Below are positions 25,557 through 34,083 of a DNA stretch of 64,000 nucleotides, one piece after another (position 1 is the first letter of the stretch; every line of letters starts with the position of its first letter). Position numbers and translations under genes: made by a program. A model generated the notes under the pieces. The model saw only the letters and a list, made by a program, of their open reading frames with translations, searched no databases and was not told the DNA's origin. Source of the stretch: an uncultured Candidatus Binatia bacterium (lineage in GTDB: Bacteria > Desulfobacterota > Binatia > UBA9968 > JAJDTQ01); contig OY282432.1 of NCBI GenBank assembly GCA_958295985.1, positions 2,327,001-2,391,000 of the forward strand, written 5' to 3'.

Positions 25557-26225
25557 CTACGCATAGCTCTCGTAGATGCTGTCGAATTTGCCCAGTTTCA
25601 GGCGCACCGTATGCTGCGCGGCTTCACGCACCAACTGCTGTTCCCGAGGTGTCCCGGCCAGACGAGCGATCACTTCGGAGGCCATCGCGGTGTGCTCCTC
25701 ATCTGCGACCATGTGAACCGTGAAAAACTCACAGGCTTCGTCGCCAAGGCCGTAGTGCTTCCGCGCATGGCGATTGAATTCCTCCGAATAGCGGCGGACC
25801 ATGCTCTCGTCGACCAGGGCTCCAACACGGTTCTCCGCGGGTGAGCCCAACAACATGCCATGGATCATTCTGCTCGTGTGTATCAGGCACCCGAAGACCG
25901 GCGTGGCATTGGCGAAGTCCTCTTCGCCGAGCCCGAGCGCCAGCCCGAAGCGCTTGGCCAGATCGGGATGTGTGCTCTCTTCTTCGAACTGGTAGGCAAA
26001 GTGGTTATAGAGTCGGTTGTCATGGGCGTTTTTCACCATGCAGAGGGCAAAGCCCTTCAACAAGACAATGTTATGCAGGTAGTGCTGCAGGGACCACCCT
26101 TGGAGTCTCCGCACCGAGAGTTGCCCTTCCCTCAACTCGGAGAAATAGCGACTCTCCAACAGTCGCTGGATTCCGGGCTCGATGATCTCGCCGACGATCG
26201 AGTCGACGAATGCTTCGTTTGCCAT
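25557..26225 (-). CDS. Heme-oxygenase-like di-iron protein (TenA/PqqC-like, HDO superfamily)
   Basis: 222 residues, all-helical. Conserved acidic-histidine motifs EEEST-His86 and ADEEH (Asp175, Glu177, His178) match the 'iron-containing redox enzyme' / heme-oxygenase-like di-iron oxidase group, whose members do N-oxygenation or oxidative C-C or C-N cleavage. A TenA thiaminase would show a conserved Cys in another place, not seen. First gene of the operon with LLM and bicupin genes. Divergent from the TctC binding-protein gene (about 180 bases to its start), which itself leads to a ferritin-like protein. Substrate unknown. Confidence 0.75.
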   Translation of the reverse strand: MANEAFVDSIVGEIIEPGIQRLLESRYFSELREGQLSVRRLQGWSLQHYLHNIVLLKGFALCMVKNAHDNRLYNHFAYQFEEESTHPDLAKRFGLALGLGEEDFANATPVFGCLIHTSRMIHGMLLGSPAENRVGALVDESMVRRYSEEFNRHARKHYGLGDEACEFFTVHMVADEEHTAMASEVIARLAGTPREQQLVREAAQHTVRLKLGKFDSIYESYA

Positions 26226-26407
26226 GACAACCCCCTTACTTCGAACCCTTCAGGCGTGTCAACAGAGACAAAATCCCATTCCCGGCCAGTGCTCGAAGGG
26301 CCGGTGGCAGCGTCTGCTTACCGGTTGACAATGGTTCTGGCGCCATCGTAATGTCCGGAAATTCGATGGGTTTCATGCTTCTCGAACACGTGCCAAGAGA
26401 GGTGTTT

Positions 26408-27469
26408 ATGAACGGCAGATCCGGAGCGCCAACCAGAATAGCCCTGTTCACCCTCGCAGGGGTCCTGTGCCTATGGCTTCATCCCGGGGTATCGGCACAG
26501 GGGGCGACCTCCCCATTCTACGAAGGCAAGACGATCAAGATCATCGTCGGTCTGAGCCCGGGAGGCGGCTTCGACACGTTCGCACGGCTTTTGGCCCGGC
26601 ACCTGCCGCAGTACATACCGGGCAAGCCCAGGTTCATCGTGCAGAACATGCCAGGCGCGGGCAGCCTGGTAGCGGCCAACAGGATCTACGCGGAACAGCC
26701 CGGAGACGGTCTCACCATCGTCAACTTCGCAACCGGAATCGTTCTGCAGGCATTGATGGGAGATCCTGCGGTCAAATTCGACCCCATGAAATACATGTGG
26801 TTGGGTGATCCCTCCCTTCCGGCCCTGCCAAGGGTGCTGTGGGTTCGGGGCGACCTGCCGGTCCGCACACTCGCGGACCTGAAGAAAAGGAAAGAGCCTC
26901 TCGCCGTTGGGGCAACCGGTGTGGGCCAGTCGGCCGCCATCATGGGCGAATTCGAGCGTTCCCTCGGGCTTCCGATCAAGGTCGTGTTCGGGTACAAGGG
27001 CTCGACCGGGATCCTTGCGGCATTGGAACGGAAAGAGTTGGAGGGTATGAACCTGTCCCTCCACTTCGTTCAGGACCGTTACGGCCACTTCATCGAGAAC
27101 GGTACCATCCGGCCGTTTCTGGCTATCGGGGATGGTCCGCAGGCGCCGGCGCCGCCGGGAGTGGCGACGTTGAAGGACTTGGACCTCAGCTCCGACCAGC
27201 GGAAGCTTGCCGATTTCCTGATTCAGAGTTGGAGTATTCTCCGCCTGTACGCGGTTCCACCGGGGACGCCGCCGGATCGATTCAACGTCTTGCAAGAAGG
27301 TTTCCTCAATGCCTTGGCCAGCCCCAAGTTCATCAGCGAAGCCAAACGCCAGGGCATCAGGGTCGCCCCGCGCTCGGGGAAGGATGTCGCCCGGCTCATC
27401 GGGCTCATGACCGGGGCTCCGCCGAAAATCGTCGATCAATACAAGAAGTTCCTTGGCCTGAAGAGATAA
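26408..27469 (+). CDS. Tripartite tricarboxylate transporter (Bug/TctC) substrate-binding protein
   Basis: ATG at 26408 chosen (MNGRSG, signal-peptide core LFTLAGVLCLWLHPGVSAQG, cleavage near residue 32); the upstream ATG at 26351 adds 19 residues without a signal. Mature protein begins ATSPFYEGKTIKIIVGLSPGGGFDTFARLLARHL, the family's Bug motif, and shows VQNMPGAGSLVAANRIY and TLADLKKRKEPLAVG. No tctAB membrane genes nearby, as is common for orphan Bug proteins. Binds carboxylates or amides in the periplasm. Second gene 42 bases downstream encodes a ferritin-like protein. Confidence 0.9.
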   Translation: MNGRSGAPTRIALFTLAGVLCLWLHPGVSAQGATSPFYEGKTIKIIVGLSPGGGFDTFARLLARHLPQYIPGKPRFIVQNMPGAGSLVAANRIYAEQPGDGLTIVNFATGIVLQALMGDPAVKFDPMKYMWLGDPSLPALPRVLWVRGDLPVRTLADLKKRKEPLAVGATGVGQSAAIMGEFERSLGLPIKVVFGYKGSTGILAALERKELEGMNLSLHFVQDRYGHFIENGTIRPFLAIGDGPQAPAPPGVATLKDLDLSSDQRKLADFLIQSWSILRLYAVPPGTPPDRFNVLQEGFLNALASPKFISEAKRQGIRVAPRSGKDVARLIGLMTGAPPKIVDQYKKFLGLKR

Positions 27470-27511
27470 GAGTCGAATCCGAGCCGGAATGTTTCTCAAC
27501 GAGGTGCTCTC

Positions 27512-28159
27512 ATGGACAGTCACGAATTCGCCAAGAAGGTGCAGCGACGGGTGGCGGAGTTCTGCAAGGGTCTGGACGGCAGACTGCCTGCCTACAGCTA
27601 CATTCCGCTCACCACCGACGAGATGCGCATCAAGGTGATGCAGAGCCGGCTTTTCAACGAGGTGCGCGCCGCCGAGGTGTTCGGCACCTGGCTCAAGACC
27701 ACGCCGGAGCTGGAAGTCAAGGCCATACTGGCGGAAGCGATCCATGAGGAGTTCGTCCACGCGAAATATCTCTCGGAGGCCTTGAAGAGCAAGGGGGCCG
27801 TGCCCTACGACTACAAGCCGGTACCCGCCCAGATGGCGATGTTCAACGGGTTCGAGGCGCTGACCAGCACTTGTGAGCGCATTGCCGCGTTTCCCTTCGC
27901 CGGTGAGGGCGTGGCCGACTACCTCATCGGCAAGAGTCTCCAGGCCGGCACCGTGCCCGAGTGGGTCACCGGCCCTTACCAGAAGATCCACGATGACGAG
28001 GAGGAGCACGGCAACTATCCCTTCGAGCTGCTCGTCAAGTACGCCACCGACTCCGAGATCCAGGACCGCGTCGTACGCGCCGTGGAGATGAGCCTCATGC
28101 TCCGGCGCCAGTACTTCGACAACCTCGACCGCTGGGTCTACGAGGATAGCTGGTGGTAG
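27512..28159 (+). CDS. Ferritin-like di-iron protein
   Basis: 215 residues of predicted four-helix bundle. Ligand set: Glu50/Glu55 in helix 1, Glu80-x-x-His83 in helix 2, Glu122 in helix 3, Glu163-x-x-His166 in helix 4, i.e. two E-x-x-H pairs plus two Glu. That is the soluble di-iron oxidase/ferritin-like pattern rather than the TenA fold. Likely O2-dependent oxidase or hydroxylase; not a storage ferritin because it is in an operon with a TctC binding protein. With the HDO protein at 25557 this makes two different di-iron families about 1.3 kb apart. Confidence 0.7.
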   Translation: MDSHEFAKKVQRRVAEFCKGLDGRLPAYSYIPLTTDEMRIKVMQSRLFNEVRAAEVFGTWLKTTPELEVKAILAEAIHEEFVHAKYLSEALKSKGAVPYDYKPVPAQMAMFNGFEALTSTCERIAAFPFAGEGVADYLIGKSLQAGTVPEWVTGPYQKIHDDEEEHGNYPFELLVKYATDSEIQDRVVRAVEMSLMLRRQYFDNLDRWVYEDSWW

Positions 28160-28205
28160 GCGGCTTGGGCAGGACTGCGGGAACCGCTCTGCGCCACTCC
28201 TGGGT

Positions 28206-28237
28206 CCGGCCCCGTGTCGGGTACGGGGCCGGCTTTT
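28206..28237 (+). terminator. Intrinsic terminator
   Basis: Perfect 10-bp stem CCGGCCCCGT / ACGGGGCCGG with a 7-base loop followed by CTTTTC, 46 bases after the ferritin-like stop codon and facing a convergent DapA-like gene. Confidence 0.65.
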
Positions 28238-28258
28238 CGCCGGAATGACGGATTCCGG
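28229..28258. repeat. Dispersed CCGGAATGACGG repeat, copy 2
   Basis: Overlaps the terminator. Reads CCGGCTTTTCGCCGGAATGACGGATTCCGG, palindromic at both ends, related to the units at 6857 and 46071. Confidence 0.5.
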
Positions 28259-28263
28259 TTACG

Positions 28264-29196
28264 TTACGGCAGCAGCAACCCGGATTGCAGCAGCGCGAGC
28301 CGGATGCGCTCGCGTTCCTCGTCGCCGATACGTTTGAGGGGCGGGCGCACCACGGCCTTGTCGATGCGTCCCAGGAGCGCCGACGCTTCCTTCATGCGGT
28401 TGTGCATGTCCACGAACGGCGGCGCATAGAACACTTCCACCAGCGGGGCCAGACGGTCGTTGAGCCCGCGGCCGGCTTCGAGATCTCCTGCCTTGACTGC
28501 CCGGAAAAGCTCGGCGTGCAGATCGGCGGTGACGCTCCCCATTCCCGAGATGGAGCCGTCGGCCCCCAGCACGTAGCTCGCGAACAGGGACATGGTATAG
28601 CTGCTCAGCATGGCCACGGGCCGGCCGGTGCCACGGAGTGCCCGCAGGTTGGCCTCCAGGGCCACCATGTCGTTGCTCCAGTCCTTGACCCCCACCACGT
28701 GCTCGATCTCCGCCAGCCGCGCCAGGGTCTCGGGAGCGTAGCCGATGCCGCTTGCCGGAGGGTATTCGAACACGATCAGCGGCAGGTCGGTGGCCTCGGC
28801 CACGGTCTCGAAATGGGTCACGGCCATCTCGGGCCGGAGCTGGGCGCCCCACATGAACAGCGTCGGCGGAAAGATCAGGAGGCCGGACGCACCCTCGGCC
28901 TCAGCGTCCTTGGCAAGCTCCGCGGCCTCCAGGGTGTTGTCGGTGTAGATGCCGGAGATCAGCTCCACGCGGTCGCCGACCTCGTCCGCGGCCAGGGCCA
29001 GCGCCCGGCGGCGCTCCTCCCGATCCAGAGACGACACTTCGCCGGCATGACCGTTGCAGACGATGGCGCCGACGCCGTCCACCGAAGCGAGCCATGAGAG
29101 ATGCCTCCGGTAGTTTACCTCGTCGAACGACAGGTCCTCGTTGAAGGGCAGCAGATTGGCCGGGATGGCGCCGCTGAAACGGAGCGTGCGGGTCAT
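28264..29196 (-). CDS. DapA-family aldolase/dihydrodipicolinate synthase-like protein
   Basis: 310 residues of (beta/alpha)8 type I aldolase fold. The Schiff-base lysine is Lys171 (VVGVKDWS), the catalytic tyrosine is Tyr145 (FEYPP), and NGHAGEVSSL replaces the usual G-T-T-G-E loop, which usually means a substrate other than aspartate semialdehyde (keto acid lyases such as KDG/ N-acetylneuraminate-type enzymes). Convergent with the ferritin-like gene. Upstream partner is the asparaginase-like gene, 77 bases away on the same strand. A biosynthetic lysine role is not supported. Confidence 0.85.
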   Translation of the reverse strand: MTRTLRFSGAIPANLLPFNEDLSFDEVNYRRHLSWLASVDGVGAIVCNGHAGEVSSLDREERRRALALAADEVGDRVELISGIYTDNTLEAAELAKDAEAEGASGLLIFPPTLFMWGAQLRPEMAVTHFETVAEATDLPLIVFEYPPASGIGYAPETLARLAEIEHVVGVKDWSNDMVALEANLRALRGTGRPVAMLSSYTMSLFASYVLGADGSISGMGSVTADLHAELFRAVKAGDLEAGRGLNDRLAPLVEVFYAPPFVDMHNRMKEASALLGRIDKAVVRPPLKRIGDEERERIRLALLQSGLLLP

Positions 29197-29273
29197 GGGT
29201 CACCTCCTGCCCGCCCACTATAGAGGGCAAGCGGCTCACGGACAAGGCCGGCAGGCGTCTATCGATGCCTGCC

Positions 29274-30866
29274 TTAGTGCGTGTCGAATATCTCCTGGTA
29301 GCGTGCAATCGCCGCGAGCGACGCCTCACGCTCCTGCGCTGTCGGGTTGCGGGGGTCGCGCGCCTTGGGTAGACGTCCCAGGCGCAGCATGGCCGCGCGC
29401 AGCAGCACGCGCGCTTTCGTTGCGTCCAGGTTGCTCCCTTCGATCGCCAGATCGTTGGGGTTGGAGGGCAGGGCGCCCTCCGGGTCGCCCCGGCTCACCC
29501 GCACGACCGGCATGCCGTTGCAGGCGGCCATGGCGAGCGCTGCGACCTGGCTCGGGAGGGCCGAGCCGGTGCCCGCCGCGGCCTCCAGCACGAACCCGTG
29601 AAACCGGGGCGCCCCGGGCTCCGCCGACCTTTCCTGCGCAAGCCCGCGTTCGATGCGCGCCATGATGTCCACTTCCACCTCCGGGTCCGCGGTGTCTTCT
29701 TCCGCCATGTAGTGGCCGTATTTGACGACGTGCACCGGCGCAATGGCGTCGCCGCGCAGCGAGCCGCGGTCGTCCTTGATGCGGAGGCCCACCGCCTCGG
29801 GGCTGTCGCCGTACTCCTGGAAGGTGACTTCGGCGGGCAGGCGTCCCACCGCAAGTGCGGACGTGCCGGTGGTCCGGTACGCAGGACGGAACCACACGCG
29901 TACCTCATCGCCGGCGCTGCCGAGCACGCCGCCGTGTCCGCCCGTGGCGCGGTAGCCGCCCGGACGCGCGTCGCCCTTCTTGAACGCGCGCGCGGCGAAT
30001 ATCTGCTCGTCCACGATGCCGACGGCGCCCAGCCCCACACCAAGGCCCGACGCGATATAGCGCGCCGCGTCAACGATGTTGCGGTCGCCGTCGTTGGAGA
30101 GCGTGCCGTGCGGACGTTGCGACGACAGGCCCACGAAGGGCAGCGCGGTGTCCAGGACGAGGCTCAACCAGTAGAGCGTCTCCTCCAGGTGCGGGCTGCC
30201 TTCCAGCCAGATGAAACCGTCGTAGCGCCCCGAGTCGATGGTCTGCTGGACGACGTTGACCGCGTGCGCCATGGCCGCATTGGGCGGGAACTTGCCGAGG
30301 GGCCGGGGGCTGTACGGGAAGAAGTCGCGTCCTGCGGCCTCACCCTGCTTCCGGTAGCCCGCGGGAGGGAGCACGCGCACGAAATCGTACTCCGCCAGCT
30401 TGGCCAACTCGCTCGCTGCACCGTCGTGGCCGCGCCCGCCCAACCCGCGGTCGATCTCCTCGAACAGCCGCGACGCATCGGGAAAGAACGACTGTCTCCC
30501 GCCGTAGCCGATGCTTGCGTTCCGCAGGTCGGCAGCCTCGAACGGCGTGCCGTCCTCGGAGCCGTCGGCGCGCCGCGCCACGTAGGGCAGCAGATACGCA
30601 CCGTCCTCCGGGCGCAACTCCACCTCGTGGTAGGACTTCCCGTCCTCGTGGTAGACCTCGGCGGCGTCGGATTCCAACGGGTGCGCGCTGAACTTCTCGA
30701 TGCGCACCCGCACGGGCTCGTGCAGGCGCTGCGGAACGAGGTGGTCAAACCGCCCGTCCAGTTGCCGTTCGCCCGCCAACCGCCCCTTGTTGCTCGTAAC
30801 GAGCGCCGGTGTATTGGCGATGGTGGCCCGCGGGCCCGAGAACACCGCTATGCGTGGTTTGGACAT
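29274..30866 (-). CDS. Asparaginase/glutaminase-like protein with altered active-site motifs
   Basis: 530 residues, longer than the usual 330. The central part resembles L-asparaginases: DGFIWLEGSPHLEETLYWLSLVL corresponds to the T-D-T-L-E-E-T-A block, and PFVGLSSQRPHGTLSNDGDRNIVDAARY to the G-A-M-R-P region. The catalytic T-D of the first block is replaced by Ser-Pro, and the N-terminal T-G-G-T-I is replaced by VFSGPRATIANTP, so asparagine hydrolysis is doubtful. The C-terminal 150 residues (DIMARIERGLAQERS...VLEAAAGTGSALPSQV) match the C-domain with APRFHGFVLEAAAGTGS. Substrate likely differs. First gene before dapA-like on the strand. Confidence 0.75.
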   Translation of the reverse strand: MSKPRIAVFSGPRATIANTPALVTSNKGRLAGERQLDGRFDHLVPQRLHEPVRVRIEKFSAHPLESDAAEVYHEDGKSYHEVELRPEDGAYLLPYVARRADGSEDGTPFEAADLRNASIGYGGRQSFFPDASRLFEEIDRGLGGRGHDGAASELAKLAEYDFVRVLPPAGYRKQGEAAGRDFFPYSPRPLGKFPPNAAMAHAVNVVQQTIDSGRYDGFIWLEGSPHLEETLYWLSLVLDTALPFVGLSSQRPHGTLSNDGDRNIVDAARYIASGLGVGLGAVGIVDEQIFAARAFKKGDARPGGYRATGGHGGVLGSAGDEVRVWFRPAYRTTGTSALAVGRLPAEVTFQEYGDSPEAVGLRIKDDRGSLRGDAIAPVHVVKYGHYMAEEDTADPEVEVDIMARIERGLAQERSAEPGAPRFHGFVLEAAAGTGSALPSQVAALAMAACNGMPVVRVSRGDPEGALPSNPNDLAIEGSNLDATKARVLLRAAMLRLGRLPKARDPRNPTAQEREASLAAIARYQEIFDTH

Positions 30867-31632
30867 TTGAACTCCGCTAACCTTTAACTAAAAGTAGTTG
30901 ATTCACATGGAATTACTACCTTTGACGCATTATTGATTATACCATGAAATATGCCACTCATGCGCCTGTGCTGGACGCGTTGCGCGCGGGATTTTCCACT
31001 GAGTGGACGCCCGCATGACCATGACGCCCAAAGTAATGTACGCCACCTACCGCGCGAGGCACGGGAACGAATTCTAGGCGCAGGGCGGTCGGTCGTGTCG
31101 GCGGCGGCTGGAGCAGATCGACAGGCAGTTCCGGGCCGTTGAAGCGGAGATCGCACGGACGCTGGCCGGCCCCAAGAACGGTGGCAGCGAGCGCTGCCTA
31201 ATCATCAACGTGCAGGACAACATCGACAACTTCAACAGAGAGCTCGCGTTTGCGGAGCTGGATTGGCTTTGGGCCTGAGGCGGGACGGCCGAGTCGCCGG
31301 TTTCGCAAGACGAACACTTGCGCGTAGTCACGTGGGATGGAGGCGCCGTCGAGAAGGCCGCGGCGAAGTCCGATGGCGTGGGGTATGGAGTTCATATAGG
31401 TCCTTGATGTGGGGCACCACTGCGCTGGGCGAAGTGGTGGTTGCGTCGGGGCGGCATGCTGTGGCATTGTAGCACGGTTGTTGGGCGTGACTTTATGGGG
31501 GAGACATAATCCCTAATTCGTCGCCGAATGGCGACCGTTGCGCTTGAATTAGCAACCCTTCGGGTTGTCGTGCCAAGGGGTGTTGCACCCCCTTTGGATA
31601 CCCTCGTAGAGTGCCTTCGGTGTAATCGCCGA
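30867..31632. other. Largely non-coding, lower-GC gap
   Basis: 766 bases with AT-rich tracts near 30890-30960 (TTAACTAAAAGTAGTTG, which may contain promoter for the minus-strand asparaginase-like gene). Only the broken frame at 31015-31278 looks coding. Composition is clearly below that of neighbours, suggesting acquired DNA or decay. Confidence 0.5.
31015..31278 (+). pseudogene. Remnant ORF with one in-frame TAG
   Basis: From ATG 31015 the frame reads 20 residues, TAG at 31075-31077, then continues to TGA at 31276. The second part (RRRLEQIDRQFRAVEAEIARTLAG...CLIINVQDNIDNFNRELAFAELDWLWA) has a helical, natural composition. No family recognised. Could be a decayed gene or chance frame. Confidence 0.25.
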
Positions 31633-31860
31633 ATGCTCTCAGCGCGGCGGAACAAGGCCGCCGCGGCCATCGTCGAAGGGCGTTCGATCACCGAGGCGGC
31701 GAAGGCGGCCGGCACGCATCGGGCCACGGTCCATCGCCGGTTGAAGGTCGACGAGTTCGCTCGCCCGCGAAACGTGCCAAAGGCACTGTGTAGGCAGTTG
31801 AGGCTTGAGGGCGGTGGTCCACAGATATCTTCGCGACCAGCTACTATCCGCCTTCCATGA
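31633..31860 (+). CDS. Small helix-turn-helix ORF, possibly a remnant
   Basis: ATG at 31633 (no clear RBS) gives 75 residues with an HTH: NKAAAAIVEGRSITEAAKAAGTHRATVHRRL. This is the resolvase/transposase/terminase-like 'x-x-I-x-E-A-A-x-x-x-G-x-x-R-x-T-V-x-R' helix pair. The C-terminal part looks frame-shifted (low-complexity, Arg/Pro-rich), so the gene may be truncated. The AbiJ-like gene begins 26 bases after its end. Confidence 0.35.
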   Translation: MLSARRNKAAAAIVEGRSITEAAKAAGTHRATVHRRLKVDEFARPRNVPKALCRQLRLEGGGPQISSRPATIRLP

Positions 31861-31885
31861 CTACGGCGATCAGGAACCCCACTCC

Positions 31886-32653
31886 ATGGCTGAACGTTTC
31901 TCGGACCGGCACGGCTACCGGCCATCCGCGGCGAAGATCACGGTCCGCGAGGATGCCCCTGCCGAGCTGCGTGGCGCTATTCCCTTGATTGCCGAGCAGG
32001 TGGGCATGGCACCATCCGCCATGCGCAAAGTGCTCTGCGGAGTCCTGCTGATACCGCCCGATCGGGCCAATTGGTCCGAGTACCCGAACATTCGGCAAGA
32101 GGTCGATTGGCTCATGGATCGGGCACCGTGGTACAAGGTCTATGACATCGCCCAGGCCCTCTATGCCGCTACCGGCGCGGGCGACGAGTTCGAGCGGCGC
32201 TTGAACGACTTCCTCGTGGAAAACGGCATTGGCTGGGAACTCCGAGACGGTGAGATCACCAGTAGAGGTTCGGAGGTTTTCGCCAGGAGCACCCACGAAG
32301 TTCCTGACCGCCTAGACGAGTCGGGTTACCAGCGCGCAGCGAACGAAATGCGCGAGGCCCTAGCGGACATCTCCCGTCGCCCAAAGCCCGACATCACCGG
32401 CGCCATTCAACATGCTATGGCAGCGCTCGAAGCAACGGCGCGGGAGGTCGCTGGCGAGCCTAACCTGACGTTGGGCAAGTTTGTGCCAGCACTCGATCTG
32501 CCTCCACCTCTCGACCAAGCCGTCCACAAACTTTGGGGCTACGCTTCTGATCGCGGTCGGCACATCCGCGAGCAGCAGGTCGTCGATCACTCGGAAGCCG
32601 AGCTGATCGTCGCTGTCGCTGGTGCCCTTTGCGCGTTTCTGGCGCAACGCTGA
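31886..32653 (+). CDS. AbiJ-NTD-like abortive-infection-type protein
   Basis: Start at ATG 31886 (MAERFSDRHGYRP); the frame is open to 31805 but without homology. 255 residues. N-terminal domain (1-115): RFSDRHGYRP, PAELRGAIPLIAEQ, WSEYPNIRQEVDWLM, WYKVYDIAQALYA. This resembles the N-terminal domains attached to AbiJ/HEPN abortive-infection proteins (AbiJ-NTD4-like, judged from memory). C-terminal domain (170-255): AIQHAMAALEATAREV, TLGKFVPALDLPPPLDQAVHKLWGYASDRGRHIRE, helical and HEPN-like, with an Arg-x-x-His-type end. If right, it is an RNase-type toxin that stops infected cells. Low-GC surroundings support transfer. Partner gene not evident. Confidence 0.5.
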   Translation: MAERFSDRHGYRPSAAKITVREDAPAELRGAIPLIAEQVGMAPSAMRKVLCGVLLIPPDRANWSEYPNIRQEVDWLMDRAPWYKVYDIAQALYAATGAGDEFERRLNDFLVENGIGWELRDGEITSRGSEVFARSTHEVPDRLDESGYQRAANEMREALADISRRPKPDITGAIQHAMAALEATAREVAGEPNLTLGKFVPALDLPPPLDQAVHKLWGYASDRGRHIREQQVVDHSEAELIVAVAGALCAFLAQR

Positions 32654-33128
32654 CCGGCCTTCGGGCAACTGGCTCATATGGAGGGAGATAGATCGCGGGC
32701 CACCGTTGGTGTTGCCGCTGGAGACGCTCGCGATAGAGAGGGTCGGTATCGTCGTCGCCAGCGCGAAGCTGGACGCGGTGAAGGCGAGGCCGCTGAACCC
32801 GACCGTGACGGTGATGCCGTGCAGAGCCGCCTCGGCAAGCGGGAAGGCGGCGCTGTACGCGACGCTGCCAATGACCCTGTGCACGAACTGGGTTCGACAG
32901 TGCACTGTTGATGGGCTGACGATGGACGCGGCCGAGAAATCGGAGACAGAGAATGTGCTGGCAAGATAGTCTGGCGACTTCCGCTTCGCGTTCGGCTGTC
33001 AGTCTCGTTCGTCCTACTCGGACCGCGCCGCCACCCGTTGCGCGTCGCATTCGACCTTAGCATATACTTGATGTACAAAGGCGGACACCTGCGGAACTAT
33101 GCGAACCAACGGTGGCAGCGAACTCCCC
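32654..33128. other. Gap without a supportable gene
   Basis: 475 bases between the AbiJ-like gene and NudC. Frames on both strands are open (for instance + 32678-32969 and - 32360-32905) and some read with natural-looking hydrophobic blocks, but no family is recognisable and none has a start with RBS. Possibly the decayed remainder of the acquired segment. Confidence 0.4.
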
Positions 33129-34052
33129 CTAAAACGCCACTCGCCCCTCCGCCCACGCCCGGATCAGGTGGTGGGCGATGGCGACGGGGTCGGGGACGCG
33201 CAGGTTGGAATTGTCGCCGGCGAGGGCGGACAGCACCTCCTCCCGGGTGAACCACCGCACGTCGGTCATCTCCTCGTCGTCCTTGGCGATGTCGGTGGTC
33301 AGCGCCTTGCCGTGGCAGCCGATCATGAGAGAGGAGGGGAAGGGCCAGGGCTGGGAGGAGTGATAACGCACTTCCCCCACCGCGATGCCGGCCTCCTCCT
33401 TCACTTCCCGCCGCACGGCCTCCTCGATGCACTCGGCCTGGTCGATGAAGCCGGCCAGCGCGGAGTAGCGTCCGGAACGGGCGAGCCGTCCGTGGGACTG
33501 GCCCAGCAGGCAGCGCTCACCGTCGATAATGACCATGATGGCCACCGGGTCGGTGCGGGGGAAGTGCTCGGTGTTGCAGGTGGTGCACTTCCGCACCTGG
33601 CCGCCGCGGCCCTGCTCGGTGGGGCTGCCGCACAGACCGCAGAACCGGTGCCGGCGGTGCCAGTCCACCTGGGCCTTGCTCTGGGCCAGGATGCCCACGT
33701 CTTGCGGCTCCAATTGCGCGGCCGCGGCCCGGGCTTCGACAAAGCTCCAGGGGTCCTCCAGGTTCAGCTCCCGGAGCGGTTCGGACAGCGCGGAGACGTC
33801 CACCGCGAAGTGAGCGGCGCCGTCCACGAGGCCGAGAAAGACCGGCGGGCCGTCGAGGCCGAGCCTATCGATGTCCGCGGGTTGCACCCATCCGAGCTCG
33901 ACCCGGGAGCCGTTCCGCAACAGGATGTCGAGTTGCCACAACGGCAGGAAGCGGGAACCGGGGTCCCGGGCTGCCCGGCCGAGCCAATCTTCATCCCGGC
34001 GCTGCACGTCGCCCCGGTCCAGCGGATTGCCTGAAAATACGTGTGTCGTCAT
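33129..34052 (-). CDS. nudC: NAD(H) pyrophosphatase / NAD-capped RNA decapping enzyme NudC
   Basis: 307 residues. N-terminal domain, four-Cys zinc ribbon (Cys138, 141, 156, 159), Nudix box G-x5-E-x7-REVKEEAGI at residues 201-223, and the NudC signature SQPWPFPSSLM just after. The enzyme cleaves NADH to NMNH and AMP and removes NAD caps from RNA. Starts with ATG 34052 on the opposite strand to the preceding AbiJ-like locus; 31 bases downstream of the 745-residue membrane protein gene, so likely the end of the BatA operon transcript. Confidence 0.95.
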   Translation of the reverse strand: MTTHVFSGNPLDRGDVQRRDEDWLGRAARDPGSRFLPLWQLDILLRNGSRVELGWVQPADIDRLGLDGPPVFLGLVDGAAHFAVDVSALSEPLRELNLEDPWSFVEARAAAAQLEPQDVGILAQSKAQVDWHRRHRFCGLCGSPTEQGRGGQVRKCTTCNTEHFPRTDPVAIMVIIDGERCLLGQSHGRLARSGRYSALAGFIDQAECIEEAVRREVKEEAGIAVGEVRYHSSQPWPFPSSLMIGCHGKALTTDIAKDDEEMTDVRWFTREEVLSALAGDNSNLRVPDPVAIAHHLIRAWAEGRVAF

Positions 34053-34083
34053 GGCCGGATCACCCGCGTCCCGATTGCTTCAT

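Noticed and set aside
30867..33128. Search for integrase, transposase, tRNA or attachment-site ends at the low-GC patch
   Set aside because: None recognised apart from the HTH fragment; no direct repeats found by eye.
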